A stretch of 43,863 nt of DNA from BHER01 sp051652245 (GCA_051652245.1 JBOFTV010000047.1:1-43863); one strand, 5' to 3'. Positions 25,022 through 34,187 are shown, numbered from the stretch's first letter. Program-made: numbers and translations. The notes: generated from the letters alone by a model not told the origin.

Positions 25022-25897
25022 ATGGAGCGTTTGAAAGTTTTAGCGTTAACAAAACTAATATTTCGACCACATAGCATTATGGAGCCAATTCAGCACCTCC
25101 GGCAATTTTATGAGAAGTATGATTATGATTATAAAATTGTAGGGATGACGGCTTTTGTGCCCGTGGAGTTATATTCGTCTTTGGGGTATACATTAAAGGG
25201 GAAATGGTATCAAAAGCCCGAAAACAACAAATTAATAATCTTGGTTCATGGATACTCGGGAATTGCCCGTGAAATGGAATTAATTATGCCATATTTCTGG
25301 GCAAAAGGCTTTGATGTTGTAACGTATGGGATTTACGCCTATGGTCAGAAAAAGGCGTTGGTGACATTTGGTGTCCATGAAAGTTTAGATTTGGTGAAGC
25401 TGTATAACGGAATTATACAACATAAAAAGTATGAAACAATTGGCTTGTATGGACATTCCCTCGGGGCAAACACCGTATTACGCGCAGCAATGGAAGTTAA
25501 GCAAACACCAGATTTTGTGATTGCAAATGCCCCATTTAATCGCTTAGATGAAACCCTAGCCTCGCACTTGAGCCACTGGCAGAAACAGCGAAGTGATGAT
25601 AAAACAAGGCTACAACTAGCCCGTGAAATTATCAAAATGGCAAAACGGACATGGGGTGAAAAGCTATTTCCAACCGAAATGATGACAATAACAGCAAAAC
25701 TAACAATGCCCGTCTTATATTTACATGGTGGAAAAGATAAAATGAACCCACCATATATGTCAGAACAACTAGCAAGCTGTACCCCCGTTGCTCAACGCGT
25801 CATCTTAGAGCAAGCCAATCACCTCAATACATTTATTGTAACTAAAGAAGAAATAATTACCGCAATAACAAATTTTCTTAACGCTAAAAATTTATAA
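25022..25897 (+). CDS. Alpha/beta hydrolase
   Basis: A 291-residue serine hydrolase. The nucleophile elbow is GLYGHSLGAN with Ser146; the oxyanion strand reads LIILVHGYSG. The probable acid is the Asp of HGGKDKMNP (about 241) and the base is the His of QANHLNTF (about 268). This is the layout of the YqkD/BAAT-like or S33-type esterases. A hydrophobic N-terminal stretch is weak, so it could be cytoplasmic or membrane-associated. The start is ATG at 25022, eight bases after GGGGG; ATG at 25007 lacks a binding site. As first gene of an operon with wall enzymes it may act on a lipid or acyl group of the envelope, which is inference. Confidence 0.85.
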   Translation: MERLKVLALTKLIFRPHSIMEPIQHLRQFYEKYDYDYKIVGMTAFVPVELYSSLGYTLKGKWYQKPENNKLIILVHGYSGIAREMELIMPYFWAKGFDVVTYGIYAYGQKKALVTFGVHESLDLVKLYNGIIQHKKYETIGLYGHSLGANTVLRAAMEVKQTPDFVIANAPFNRLDETLASHLSHWQKQRSDDKTRLQLAREIIKMAKRTWGEKLFPTEMMTITAKLTMPVLYLHGGKDKMNPPYMSEQLASCTPVAQRVILEQANHLNTFIVTKEEIITAITNFLNAKNL

Positions 25898-25913
25898 AAG
25901 GGGATGGTTTTAG

Positions 25914-27242
25914 ATGATCAGAAGTAAAGGGGCAAGAGCTGTACTTGGGACTTATGTTGGTATAATTGGTAATTTAGTTGCTATTGGTTTTGGTGTGTTT
26001 TTGATACTTAGGCCGATTATTTCATTAGAAGTGGTTCGGTATGGATTGGGGGCATATTTATTTATTATGGCGCTAGGTATTATTGTTGATACCCTGATTC
26101 ATCATAAGGCCAAAAATAAGCATCGCTTGATTAAATTTATTGGTTACTGTTTTTTATTATTTGTCGTTTTGTTTAGTACAATAATCCTTAAAACATCAAT
26201 TGAGGGGCTGATCCTCTTCATTTTGCTAATTGATGCGCTATTAAAAGTCGTTTCAGCACTGCAAAATAAAGGTGAAAGGCAGCCATATTGGTACGTTCCC
26301 ATAATTTTAGGGCTTATTTCATTTATTATCATCATTATTATTATTATTTCATCAACGGGAACACTACTTGTGACAAGGTCAGTAGGCGTATTTGTTATTA
26401 GTGAGTCAATACTAGATATATTTGACATGGTTTTTAGAGGGCAAAATATTGAGCAAACAAGAAAAAGATGGACAATAAATATCCTCTACCTCCGAACAAG
26501 TCTAATGTCAAAGTCTGGACTTCCGGCACAGTGGATGAAGAATTTCAAAAATCAATTAGCCGTCGATAATAATTTAGAAAAGTATCTGCAAGCAGAAAAA
26601 GTCGTTAAAAAGTTACCAACAGAAGCAAAAAACATAATTAAAATCCATATTCATAGTTGGAATGGCGATGTTGTCACAATGCAAGGTCACTGTGATGCTG
26701 AATTTGAGGGCCACTGCTTTTCCTACGGTAATTATAACGTAACCTCGCATAAGCTAGGTGGCTTTTGGAGTGATGGTATCTTAGTTATTGCGAAGACAAA
26801 ACCATATATTGAATACTGCTTAGTAGCGGAAAAAAAGATATTAATTGAATATACATTACAAATAACCGATAAACAACTGCTTAAACTAAGGGAATTTACA
26901 AAGAAAATGCGTCAGAATACAAAACCGTGGAAGCCACAAAAAAGCACAACAGATCCAGAACAGAAAAATGCGGCATTAGAAATGGCAGAACAATTTAATG
27001 CCCAGTTTTTTACATTTAACGCCAACCGCTTCAAATATTATTTTGCCTTAAATACGAACTGTGTTCGCTTTGTTGAGCAGATATTAGATGCAATCGGCAT
27101 TGAAGATCCCAAAATAAATGGCGTAATTACCCCTGGAGACTATATCTCCTTCTTTGAAAAAAAACTAGCAGATCCCAATGATTACGAAGTAATTGGCCGT
27201 GAAGTATTAGTCGATAAAACAAAACAAAATGAGGAAAAGTAA
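25914..27242 (+). CDS. Membrane protein: DUF308-like N-terminus and possible permuted papain-like C-terminus
   Basis: A 442-residue two-part protein. Residues 1-175 hold about six membrane helices in the DUF308/HdeD style. Residues 240-440 are soluble and contain IHIHSWNGDVVTMQGHCDAEF (His259), a glycine-rich SYGNYN segment, and later TNCVRFVEQIL (Cys383). A histidine in an N-terminal strand followed by a Cys in an NCxxF motif is the pattern of circularly permuted NlpC/P60-type proteins (YiiX, LRAT). The C-terminal half may thus be a cysteine peptidase or acyltransferase; the assignment is by motif only. It begins 16 bases after the hydrolase gene and overlaps the VanY gene by one base. It ends with an acidic, lysine-rich tail. 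Confidence 0.65.
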   Translation: MIRSKGARAVLGTYVGIIGNLVAIGFGVFLILRPIISLEVVRYGLGAYLFIMALGIIVDTLIHHKAKNKHRLIKFIGYCFLLFVVLFSTIILKTSIEGLILFILLIDALLKVVSALQNKGERQPYWYVPIILGLISFIIIIIIIISSTGTLLVTRSVGVFVISESILDIFDMVFRGQNIEQTRKRWTINILYLRTSLMSKSGLPAQWMKNFKNQLAVDNNLEKYLQAEKVVKKLPTEAKNIIKIHIHSWNGDVVTMQGHCDAEFEGHCFSYGNYNVTSHKLGGFWSDGILVIAKTKPYIEYCLVAEKKILIEYTLQITDKQLLKLREFTKKMRQNTKPWKPQKSTTDPEQKNAALEMAEQFNAQFFTFNANRFKYYFALNTNCVRFVEQILDAIGIEDPKINGVITPGDYISFFEKKLADPNDYEVIGREVLVDKTKQNEEK

Positions 27243-28189
27243 TGAAAAATAGAAAAAAACAACGAAAACAGAAAAAGCAAAAAAAACTAATTGTCAGCTT
27301 AATAGTGGTAATGATAATTTTATTGGTGCTCAATTTATTTTTTTTAGGGAGGGTAATAGGGACTAGTCAAGAGGTGCTTAGACCAGAAATATCAGAACCC
27401 GTAAGTGAAACAACAAGTCCAAGTGCCGAAATACCAAAGCAAGTGGAGCTAACAGCAGCAAAGAAGCAAAAACTGCTAAACTACACCAAGAGCTTCCAAA
27501 CCCTAAGTAGGCGTGATATCTCCGGCTATGGTGATGAAAATCAAAGTGAAATTAATGCGCTAAAGCAAGAAATAAATGATTTACTTGTTAATAATAAAAC
27601 CACAGAACTAGAAAAAAAGCTAAATAAACTTGCCTATAGTTTAGATAAACCTGATATAATAGGGGGAGACGGTGATCTCTACTATTTGTTGGGGGTATTG
27701 CTTGTTAATAAACAATACTGCTTGCCGGCAAATTTTCGTCCGGGTGAAAGTGCCCTTGCTCGAGAAGCTTTCAACCAGATGGCTGTTGCTGCCAAACAGG
27801 AGAATATCAATTTATATGATTTCAGCACATACCGAAATTATGACACCCAAAAAAAATTATATGATCGCTACGTGGCGACAGATGGGCAAGAAAATGCGGA
27901 CCGCTATAGCGCTAAACCCGGTTGTAGTGAGCATCAAACGGGGCTTGTATTTGACATTGGCGGAGACAATAAAGCGCTTTGGGCCGAGACAACATTTGAT
28001 GAGACAAAAGAAGCAATTTGGCTTGCTAATAATGCTTATCGCTACGGCTATATTCTTAGGTATCCACAAGGTGGCGAAAAGATAACAGGCTACATGCACG
28101 AATCTTGGCACTATCGCTATATTGGGGAGCTCTCAGAAGAATTTCAGAAAAGCGGAATTAAGACACTAGAAGAATTTCTTCAAACCTAA
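27242..28189 (+). CDS. VanY-type D-alanyl-D-alanine carboxypeptidase (M15B)
   Basis: A 315-residue membrane-anchored peptidoglycan carboxypeptidase. A very basic N-terminus is followed by one helix (16-37), a Ser/Thr/Pro linker and the catalytic domain. Zinc ligands are His231 and Asp238 in CSEHQTGLVFDIGG and His290 in HESWHYRYIG, the SxHxxGxxxD and ExxWH motifs of the family. It removes the terminal D-Ala from pentapeptide stems outside the cell. The start overlaps the previous stop in TAATG with GAGGAAAAG before it. There is no sign of vancomycin-resistance genes, so a house-keeping or wall-remodelling role beside the WxL system is likely. A broken copy of its middle lies at 35690-35801. 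Confidence 0.92.
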   Translation: MKNRKKQRKQKKQKKLIVSLIVVMIILLVLNLFFLGRVIGTSQEVLRPEISEPVSETTSPSAEIPKQVELTAAKKQKLLNYTKSFQTLSRRDISGYGDENQSEINALKQEINDLLVNNKTTELEKKLNKLAYSLDKPDIIGGDGDLYYLLGVLLVNKQYCLPANFRPGESALAREAFNQMAVAAKQENINLYDFSTYRNYDTQKKLYDRYVATDGQENADRYSAKPGCSEHQTGLVFDIGGDNKALWAETTFDETKEAIWLANNAYRYGYILRYPQGGEKITGYMHESWHYRYIGELSEEFQKSGIKTLEEFLQT

Positions 28190-28211
28190 AACAAAGAAAG
28201 GCTGGGATATT

Positions 28212-29264
28212 ATGACTACTAGTATCGAAAAATTAACGAAAATTATGCTGGTTATTGGGTTAATTGTTACAAGCTTATTTGCTAGTAGCGGAGGGAAACT
28301 TGGTGCTCAACCATATAATGAGTTTTCCGTTTCGCCCAAAATACCAAATAATCAAAAAGATGTGAGCAAAGCATATTTTGATATTGTCCTTAGCCCGCTC
28401 CAAGAACAAACATTAGAATTAGTAATTAATAATTCAGGGGACCAAGTAATGCAAGCAAAAGTTGAAGTTTTTGATGCAACGACGGGTGACAACGGAACGC
28501 TAGTCTATACAGAACAAAAGGGAAAAGACGAAAGTTTACAAAATCCGCTAACAGAACTTTCGGTGGTTGAAACCCCAATGTTAGAAATTGCAGCGAGGTC
28601 ATCACAGATTGCTAAAATCAAGATTACCATGCCTCAAAAAGGGTACAATGGTGATCGACTAGCGGGCATTGTTGTCAAGGCACAGACCCTAACAAATAAA
28701 GAAGTTGCAAAAGAGGGGCAAGGTGTCAGTATTGGTAATGAAATAGAGTATGTGGTCGGGTTAAAAGTTAGTCAAGTAGATAATAAAGTAACAACAAATT
28801 TAAATTATCGGGGAACAAAAGCAAAGCTTAAAGATTATAAAACAAGTCTTGGAGCAAATATTCAAAATGACCAAGCAATAATTATGAAGGGAGCTAAAAT
28901 CACGGGCACAATTTACGAGAAAAATGGGACAAAAAGCTTAGCAACAGCCGATTTGACAAATGTTGATATCGCTCCTAATTCGAATTTTGATGTAATCTAT
29001 GACTGGGATAATAAAGCAATAAAACAGGGTGACTATCGTATTTCGATGAGGGCTGAGTATTTAGACAAAGTTTGGGAATGGAATGAAAGTTTTAGAATAG
29101 ATGAAGCTGCAAACGAAGTTAATGAAAGTGCCTTTGAGTTAAAGCAGGGGCTGCCAATGTGGCTGCTAATTATAATTATTAGCGCTAGTGTATTGATTGT
29201 AATCATAATATTTTGGCTGATAATCTTCTTTAAAAAGCGAAAAAAAGAAGCCGAAGTAGAATAA
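28212..29264 (+). CDS. DUF916/DUF3324 WxL-protein anchoring protein, copy 1
   Basis: A 350-residue cell-envelope protein. A signal peptide (about 1-35) is followed by the DUF916 block (YNEFSVSPKIPNNQKDVSKAYFDI, near 37-60), a second beta domain of the DUF3324 type (about 165-300), one C-terminal helix (about 315-338) and a basic tail KKRKKEAEVE. Such proteins, also called WxL-interacting proteins, sit in the membrane, bind peptidoglycan and hold WxL proteins. The gene is last in the operon starting at 25022, 22 bases after the VanY gene, and is followed by a terminator. It is close in sequence to the copy at 35861. Confidence 0.93.
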   Translation: MTTSIEKLTKIMLVIGLIVTSLFASSGGKLGAQPYNEFSVSPKIPNNQKDVSKAYFDIVLSPLQEQTLELVINNSGDQVMQAKVEVFDATTGDNGTLVYTEQKGKDESLQNPLTELSVVETPMLEIAARSSQIAKIKITMPQKGYNGDRLAGIVVKAQTLTNKEVAKEGQGVSIGNEIEYVVGLKVSQVDNKVTTNLNYRGTKAKLKDYKTSLGANIQNDQAIIMKGAKITGTIYEKNGTKSLATADLTNVDIAPNSNFDVIYDWDNKAIKQGDYRISMRAEYLDKVWEWNESFRIDEAANEVNESAFELKQGLPMWLLIIIISASVLIVIIIFWLIIFFKKRKKEAEVE

Positions 29265-29275
29265 GTTTTTAGTTG

Positions 29276-29303
29276 AAAATCACTGTGAAAGTGATTTTTT
29301 TTT
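29276..29303 (+). terminator. Terminator after DUF916 copy 1
   Basis: AAAATCACT (29276-29284) and AGTGATTTT (29290-29298) form a 9-bp stem with loop GTGAA, followed by more T residues. Confidence 0.85.
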
Positions 29304-29407
29304 GCCATTAGTGATTATTGTAGTTGCATCAAGATAATCTTTGTTATAAAAAAGAGGAGTAGTTTTTAGTTGAACATGATTAGGAAATTAACATTTTTTT
29401 CAAAAAA

Positions 29408-29430
29408 ACAACAAATGTGTAATTTGTTGT
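29408..29430 (+). repeat. Inverted repeat with motif shared by both WxL promoters
   Basis: ACAACAAAT-GTGTA-ATTTGTTGT is a perfect 9-bp dyad. Its right half, in the form TGTGTA-NN-TTGTTGTAAG, is repeated upstream of the second small WxL gene (37164-37180), where the left half is not kept. It may be a regulator site common to the two genes. Confidence 0.5.
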
Positions 29431-29458
29431 AAGCATTTATCATATCTATGTATATAAA

Positions 29459-29497
29459 TTGAAAAATAAAAAGTGGGGTGCTATACTTTATAGTATA
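29459..29497 (+). promoter_or_regulatory. Promoter of small WxL gene 1 with dyad on the -10
   Basis: TTGAAA (29459-29464) lies 17 bases before TATACT (29482-29487), with TG one base before the -10. The -10 is the left half of a dyad TATACT-TTAT-AGTATA (29482-29497). The same dyad with a 4-base spacer is at the promoter of the second small WxL gene, suggesting an operator. Confidence 0.7.
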
Positions 29498-29564
29498 CAG
29501 AAGAAGAGAAAATTCACCCTAAAATGCAAAGAATTTTCTAAAAAAATGAAAGGAAGAAGAAAAG

Positions 29565-30230
29565 ATGAAAACAATGAAGCAAATGGTGGTAGTGGTGGTT
29601 GTCTTGGCAAGTGGCTTAGTACCACGAGCGGGTTTTTTGGCAGCGGGTGATCAATTGTCAGATGTGAGTGTCAGTTTTACTGCAGATACTTCGGTGACTA
29701 GACCTCTTGATCCAACTGATCCTAATACGGGGGGGTTAGGTGGAACTAATATGCCGGGGCCATTGAGTATTGACCATGTACCCGTGTTAGAATTTGGTGC
29801 AAACGCGATAACAGGAAAAGTGGAAACATACGGTACAACAAATAAAACACCGTATATTCAAATTACAGATAAACGAGGAAGCGGTGCCGGTTGGAACGTT
29901 AAGGCGAAATTAAGTAATATTGAAAATACGGTAGCAAATAAGAGATTACCAGCAAGTATGAGGTTTAAGGGGAATACAGCGGTTACGCAAACCCATAACG
30001 ATAATACCTCTCCGATCACACGGGGATTTACTTTAACTGCTGGGGGAGATGTTCAGGATGTTGTTTCGGCTGCTGCAAATGCCGGAATGGGTACATGGTT
30101 AAATAGATGGATGATTCCTAATGTTGCAAATGATACCAATGAAAACGTGGAACTAGTTGTCAACACGGCTAAAGCATTGGCAATAGCGTATGAGGGTAAA
30201 ATCACATGGACATTAGCAGTTACTCCTTAG
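29565..30230 (+). CDS. Small WxL-domain surface protein, copy 1
   Basis: A 221-residue secreted protein made of a signal peptide (about 1-27) and a single WxL domain. The two conserved tryptophan motifs are GWNVKAKLS (near 110) and ITWTLAVTP at the very C-terminus. A proline-rich segment near 45 (TRPLDPTDP) is typical. WxL domains attach non-covalently to the wall and to DUF916 proteins, here most likely the one encoded just upstream. AAAGGAAGAAG precedes the ATG. The gene has its own promoter and terminator, and is very similar to the copy at 37275. Confidence 0.92.
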   Translation: MKTMKQMVVVVVVLASGLVPRAGFLAAGDQLSDVSVSFTADTSVTRPLDPTDPNTGGLGGTNMPGPLSIDHVPVLEFGANAITGKVETYGTTNKTPYIQITDKRGSGAGWNVKAKLSNIENTVANKRLPASMRFKGNTAVTQTHNDNTSPITRGFTLTAGGDVQDVVSAAANAGMGTWLNRWMIPNVANDTNENVELVVNTAKALAIAYEGKITWTLAVTP

Positions 30231-30247
30231 TTTGATTTGGGTATCAG

Positions 30248-30270
30248 AAAAGAGCAATTGCTCTTTTTTT
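30248..30270 (+). terminator. Terminator after small WxL gene 1
   Basis: AAAAGAGC-AATT-GCTCTTTT is a perfect 8-bp stem with additional T residues after it. Confidence 0.85.
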
Positions 30271-30271
30271 A

Positions 30272-30300
30272 TTGTGAATGATTAGAAAATAAGCTATAAT
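30272..30300 (+). promoter_or_regulatory. Promoter of the lysophospholipase-like gene
   Basis: TTGTGA and a perfect TATAAT are separated by 17 bases. It starts directly after the preceding terminator. Confidence 0.75.
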
Positions 30301-30325
30301 TAAGTCAAGATAAAGGGGTGGAAGA

Positions 30326-31237
30326 ATGAGTAAAACATTATATCTAGATAATGGTGAAGGTGGTTTATTTTTGTTGCGAGTTTGGAGTGTGGATGCGCCT
30401 TTGGGCTGTGTGCAAATTGTTCATGGAATGGGAGAGCATTCGGGACGATATGAGGCTTTTGCTCGATTTTTGAATTATCACAATATTTACGTTGTGGCAA
30501 CTGATCATCGTGGACATGGTCAAACAGCTAAAGATGTGACAGAAATTGGTTACATTGGTGAAGCTGGCTTTGAGAAGATGGTTGCGGATGAATATTTGGC
30601 ATTGCTGTACACACGAAGTCAAGTTAACGATGTGCCTTATATTGTTTTAGGTCATAGTATGGGGTCATTTATAGCCCAAAATTTCATTGAAAAATATAGT
30701 CACAAGATTGATGGCTGTATTTTAAGTGGCAGTAATGGGTTGGATCCATTGGTAAAACTAGGGGGAAAACTTGCTCAAATCTGGGAGTGGTTTAATCAGG
30801 ATAAACGTTCCAAATTGTTAGCGAAAATTTTGACGGGAAATTTTAATGCAAAAACAGAAAAAAGAACAGCATTCGATTGGTTAGCGGTTGATAAAACAGT
30901 CGTGGATGAGTACATCGAAGACAAGTTTTGTGGTGCTATTTTCCCACCAAGTTTTTATAGGCAACTCATGGCATTTCTTGTTGAAATTGCTGAACGGGAA
31001 CAGCGATTGAAAATTCGTAAAGAGCTGCCAATTTTCATTGCTGGGGGAAGCTGTGATCCGGTAGGATTATATGGCAAGGGACTTGATAAATTAGGGCAGC
31101 AGTATCAAGAAGTGGGGCTAACTAATATTGCGGTTAAGATGTATACTAAAAGTCGTCATGAAATTTTAAATGATATTGAAAAACGGGAGGTATATGCTGA
31201 TATTATTAGCTGGTTGCGGCATTTAGGTATGAAATAA
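30326..31237 (+). CDS. Lysophospholipase / monoacylglycerol lipase-like hydrolase
   Basis: A 303-residue alpha/beta hydrolase of the Hydrolase_4 (S33) group. The catalytic serine is Ser111 in VLGHSMGSF, the acid is the Asp of AGGSCDPVG and the base is the His of KSRHEILND. HGMGEHSGRY and DHRGHGQT are family blocks of monoglyceride lipases and lysophospholipases. No signal peptide is seen, so it is cytoplasmic. It probably hydrolyses monoacylglycerols or lysophospholipids. It is transcribed on its own, and it lies between the two WxL genes of the first block but has no counterpart in the second block. Confidence 0.9.
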   Translation: MSKTLYLDNGEGGLFLLRVWSVDAPLGCVQIVHGMGEHSGRYEAFARFLNYHNIYVVATDHRGHGQTAKDVTEIGYIGEAGFEKMVADEYLALLYTRSQVNDVPYIVLGHSMGSFIAQNFIEKYSHKIDGCILSGSNGLDPLVKLGGKLAQIWEWFNQDKRSKLLAKILTGNFNAKTEKRTAFDWLAVDKTVVDEYIEDKFCGAIFPPSFYRQLMAFLVEIAEREQRLKIRKELPIFIAGGSCDPVGLYGKGLDKLGQQYQEVGLTNIAVKMYTKSRHEILNDIEKREVYADIISWLRHLGMK

Positions 31238-31385
31238 TAAAGCAAAGGAAGTTGTAAGAGGCTGTACACTACTTTATTGCGCGGGAGGACAGGGAATATT
31301 TTAATATGGATATATTGTTTTTTTGATAGTAAATATATATGAATTCACATCATTAAAAAAACGATGTTAGAGTAAGGTGATTTGA

Positions 31386-31414
31386 TTGCTATCGTACTTT
31401 TTTGATGATATAAT
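31386..31414 (+). promoter_or_regulatory. Promoter of large WxL gene 1
   Basis: TTGCTA and a perfect TATAAT are separated by 17 bases, 48 bases before the start codon. Confidence 0.7.
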
Positions 31415-31462
31415 TTATGCATAATATTATTGTATTTATTTATAGAAAAGGTGGTGTTAGTT

Positions 31463-34156
31463 ATGGAATATATTTTGAAAATATTTTTACTCTTAGCCTT
31501 GCTTTCAGCACCTCTATCGAGTGTTCCTCCTCTAGTAGCAACCAGTGCTAATCAAGTAGAGAGTAGCCCCAAACAGAGCATTTCTTCTGAGACAATAGTA
31601 AAAGATCGGGGGGCCAAAGAAGGGCAAATAGAACGATATGTGCTTAGTTCCAATGAAGTGATTGTGAGAACGTTTAGGGAGTTGAAAAGAGAATTAGAGA
31701 CTGAAAATAATGGAAAAAATGTGTTTTACTTGGGAGCAGATATCATGCTAGAATCCGGAATAGTTGTCCCCTCGTCAAAAGTAAATATTGTAATTGACGG
31801 CGTTGATCCTGATACACTGCAACAACACGTATTGAGGACAAACACTGGGCAAAGTGAAGGAGATGTCATCCAAATAGGAGGGGTGAGGACGAGTAAAATA
31901 ACGCTGCAAAAGATGAATTTAGTTGGCCGGGCACAATTTGGAATTGTTTTAGTAAAAGATACTATTGCTGGAATAGAAGTTATTTTTAGTGATGTGATGT
32001 ATGAGGGAAGGCGGCTAGCTACTAATCCACATGGAACAATAAAGATAATAAATTCAGAAATGCTAAGTTCACTAGGACCACAAGAAGAACTTGGAAAAGT
32101 TCGTAATTTGATTTTTGAGGGGCGCGTTATCTTAAACCACCCTGTTGATAAAACAGCATTTTTATTTACGGGAGTCAACCCTAGTATTGATATAAAAGAA
32201 AATGCGGTTGTCGAAATTACGGCAAAAGAGTCGTTTAACGAAGGAATAGCAATGCCTAAATATACCCAGGGGAAAGGGAGCAGGGTTAGAATAACAAGAA
32301 CCGCAGATGTTGCTAAGGTTTTCCTAATTACAGCGGGTGACTTTAGGATGGAACAAGGGGCAGAAATTCGCATCATTCAAACGATGAATTCACGGGGAAC
32401 GATTATTCAGAATAGTACGCAATCATCGCGATTAATTATGAATGGTGCAAAAATTATTGTTGAAAATAGTGCGACTAAATTGGGAAGCTACCTCTCATTT
32501 AGACAAATTCTAATGACTAATTCAGAAATAAACATCGCAATTAGGGGAGTGGTAAGTGCAATTACCATAAATGTGAGTGGGAGTGCGACTTTGACTGACA
32601 GTAAACTAAATATAACAGCCACGGAAAATGTTACTACAGATTTGGGTGTTGTTGTTATTGCAGGGAAATTAATGTTGACGAGGTCAGAAGTAAATACGAT
32701 TATTCAAAAAAAAGTTGTAAACCAAGTATTAAATCTTGGAGAAGTTGCCTTGATAGCATCAGAGATTCTTGTCTCTGCACGAGAGGGGATGACAGGTACG
32801 TCGAGAAAAGAAGCAGTGATAATGAAAATACCATCATTTGCGAGTTCAAACCTGATTATTGAAATGGGGGGAGAAAGCGGGGTGCTATATCGTGTTGATG
32901 GAGAACTGGTTATCCAAGACGAATCAAAAATAGTTTTGAACGCTGTAAAATCAAAGACAGGGTTATTTATTGGAAATAGAGGTCTATCTATCAGTGGTGG
33001 TGGGACGTTTATTGCGGAGACAAGAGAGTCTGATACAGCAGAACAGCTAATTAAAGCGGCTGGAACAGTTCAATTTAGAGATAATGCAATTGTCCACTTG
33101 ATTAATCGAAAAGGGAGAAATAAAGGGCTTGTTTCAGTTAGTGGCTTAAATTCGGAGTTTATAATAGTCAATCCAAAACAAGTCATCTTGTTTGCTCCAA
33201 CATTAGAGGGGAAATTGATTTATAGTGACCAAAACTTGATTTTGAATTTTACAGCTGAGCAAATAAATCAGTGGGAAGAGGCAAGCACATTTGAACAAAC
33301 AGGTACGCTAATGAGGATACCAGAGTATGAATACACAAAAAAAAGGGACTTGGACATGATAATTATGGTATTGAGCAGAGCAGGTGATGCGGGGGTTTCA
33401 GAAGTAGTAGGGACAAATTTTGAGCCCGAGGATGGTGACTCTCCGGAAAGAGATTTTTCAATTCACCGTGATCGAACAAAAGTGCTTTCACTTGGACGCC
33501 TAGACAACACTGTAACACGACCAAGATATGATGATGTTACAGTAGTTGGTCAAACCGATGCGCAGGCAAATATTTGGTATCAATATTATAGTGAAGACAC
33601 GCTTTACACTAGCACAGGTGTAGCCGGTCAAACGGGTAGCTATACTCTCCCAATTAGGAGAGTAGATGACAGAAGAAGTGAGATGAGAACAAATATTCCT
33701 TATTTATATGATACAAAAGTCATAACCCCCGAAAGGCTACCTGGAGAATTAAAATTATTAGAAGTACCCAAAACAATGACTTTTGGTACGCAATTAATTC
33801 CAACAAAGCAAACTGATCTGCCACGAATCGAGAAAGTATGGGCTATGAAAATAGAGGATACCCGAGATCGACGATCAAATTGGAAACTTTTTGCAACAAA
33901 AAAGACAGATTTAATACCTAGTGATAACACAAAACCAGCAATAAAGAATCCGTTCTCCTTTGTTGATGGCAACGGGGACAAACATATTTTGGGAGTAACG
34001 GCAGTAGAAATCAGGACAACTAAAAATGGACCAACACTTTCAACAATTAGCTGGGCAGAAACTGAAGGCGTATTATTAACGATTAATCCGGGGAATGTTT
34101 ATAGTAATATTGAATATACAGGAACAATCCAATGGAGTGTTCAAGATGCACCGTAG
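31463..34156 (+). CDS. Large beta-helix adhesin with C-terminal WxL-like domain, copy 1
   Basis: An 897-residue secreted protein. A signal peptide (about 1-28) is followed by a low-complexity stretch, then RTFRELKRELE and FYLGADIMLESGIVV, which open a long run of short beta-strands with repeated I-N-x-x-S motifs. This is a right-handed beta-helix, as in pectate lyase-like adhesive domains. The C-terminal part (about 690-897) is a WxL-like region, with WKL in SNWKLFATKK and a final IQWSVQDAP. It is likely held on the wall by DUF916 proteins and may bind host or surface glycans. The start is ATG at 31463, eight bases after AAAGGTGG; the TTG at 31430 has no support. It has a close relative at 38060. 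Confidence 0.85.
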   Translation: MEYILKIFLLLALLSAPLSSVPPLVATSANQVESSPKQSISSETIVKDRGAKEGQIERYVLSSNEVIVRTFRELKRELETENNGKNVFYLGADIMLESGIVVPSSKVNIVIDGVDPDTLQQHVLRTNTGQSEGDVIQIGGVRTSKITLQKMNLVGRAQFGIVLVKDTIAGIEVIFSDVMYEGRRLATNPHGTIKIINSEMLSSLGPQEELGKVRNLIFEGRVILNHPVDKTAFLFTGVNPSIDIKENAVVEITAKESFNEGIAMPKYTQGKGSRVRITRTADVAKVFLITAGDFRMEQGAEIRIIQTMNSRGTIIQNSTQSSRLIMNGAKIIVENSATKLGSYLSFRQILMTNSEINIAIRGVVSAITINVSGSATLTDSKLNITATENVTTDLGVVVIAGKLMLTRSEVNTIIQKKVVNQVLNLGEVALIASEILVSAREGMTGTSRKEAVIMKIPSFASSNLIIEMGGESGVLYRVDGELVIQDESKIVLNAVKSKTGLFIGNRGLSISGGGTFIAETRESDTAEQLIKAAGTVQFRDNAIVHLINRKGRNKGLVSVSGLNSEFIIVNPKQVILFAPTLEGKLIYSDQNLILNFTAEQINQWEEASTFEQTGTLMRIPEYEYTKKRDLDMIIMVLSRAGDAGVSEVVGTNFEPEDGDSPERDFSIHRDRTKVLSLGRLDNTVTRPRYDDVTVVGQTDAQANIWYQYYSEDTLYTSTGVAGQTGSYTLPIRRVDDRRSEMRTNIPYLYDTKVITPERLPGELKLLEVPKTMTFGTQLIPTKQTDLPRIEKVWAMKIEDTRDRRSNWKLFATKKTDLIPSDNTKPAIKNPFSFVDGNGDKHILGVTAVEIRTTKNGPTLSTISWAETEGVLLTINPGNVYSNIEYTGTIQWSVQDAP

Positions 34157-34173
34157 TTAGTAGAAAGGTTACC

Positions 34174-34187
34174 TTGGTTTAAACCAA
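34174..34187 (+). repeat. 14-bp perfect palindrome
   Basis: TTGGTTTAAACCAA follows large WxL gene 1. There is no T-run after it, so it is not a normal terminator. Confidence 0.5.

Noticed and set aside
27242..28189. Vancomycin-resistance role for the VanY-type enzyme
   Set aside because: No vanHAX, vanS/R or vanZ genes nearby, and the operon context is cell-surface display; a general carboxypeptidase is more likely.
31726..32376. A 216-codon minus-strand frame inside large WxL gene 1
   Set aside because: Antisense shadow of a beta-helix coding region; copy 2 does not keep the same frame, which argues against coding.
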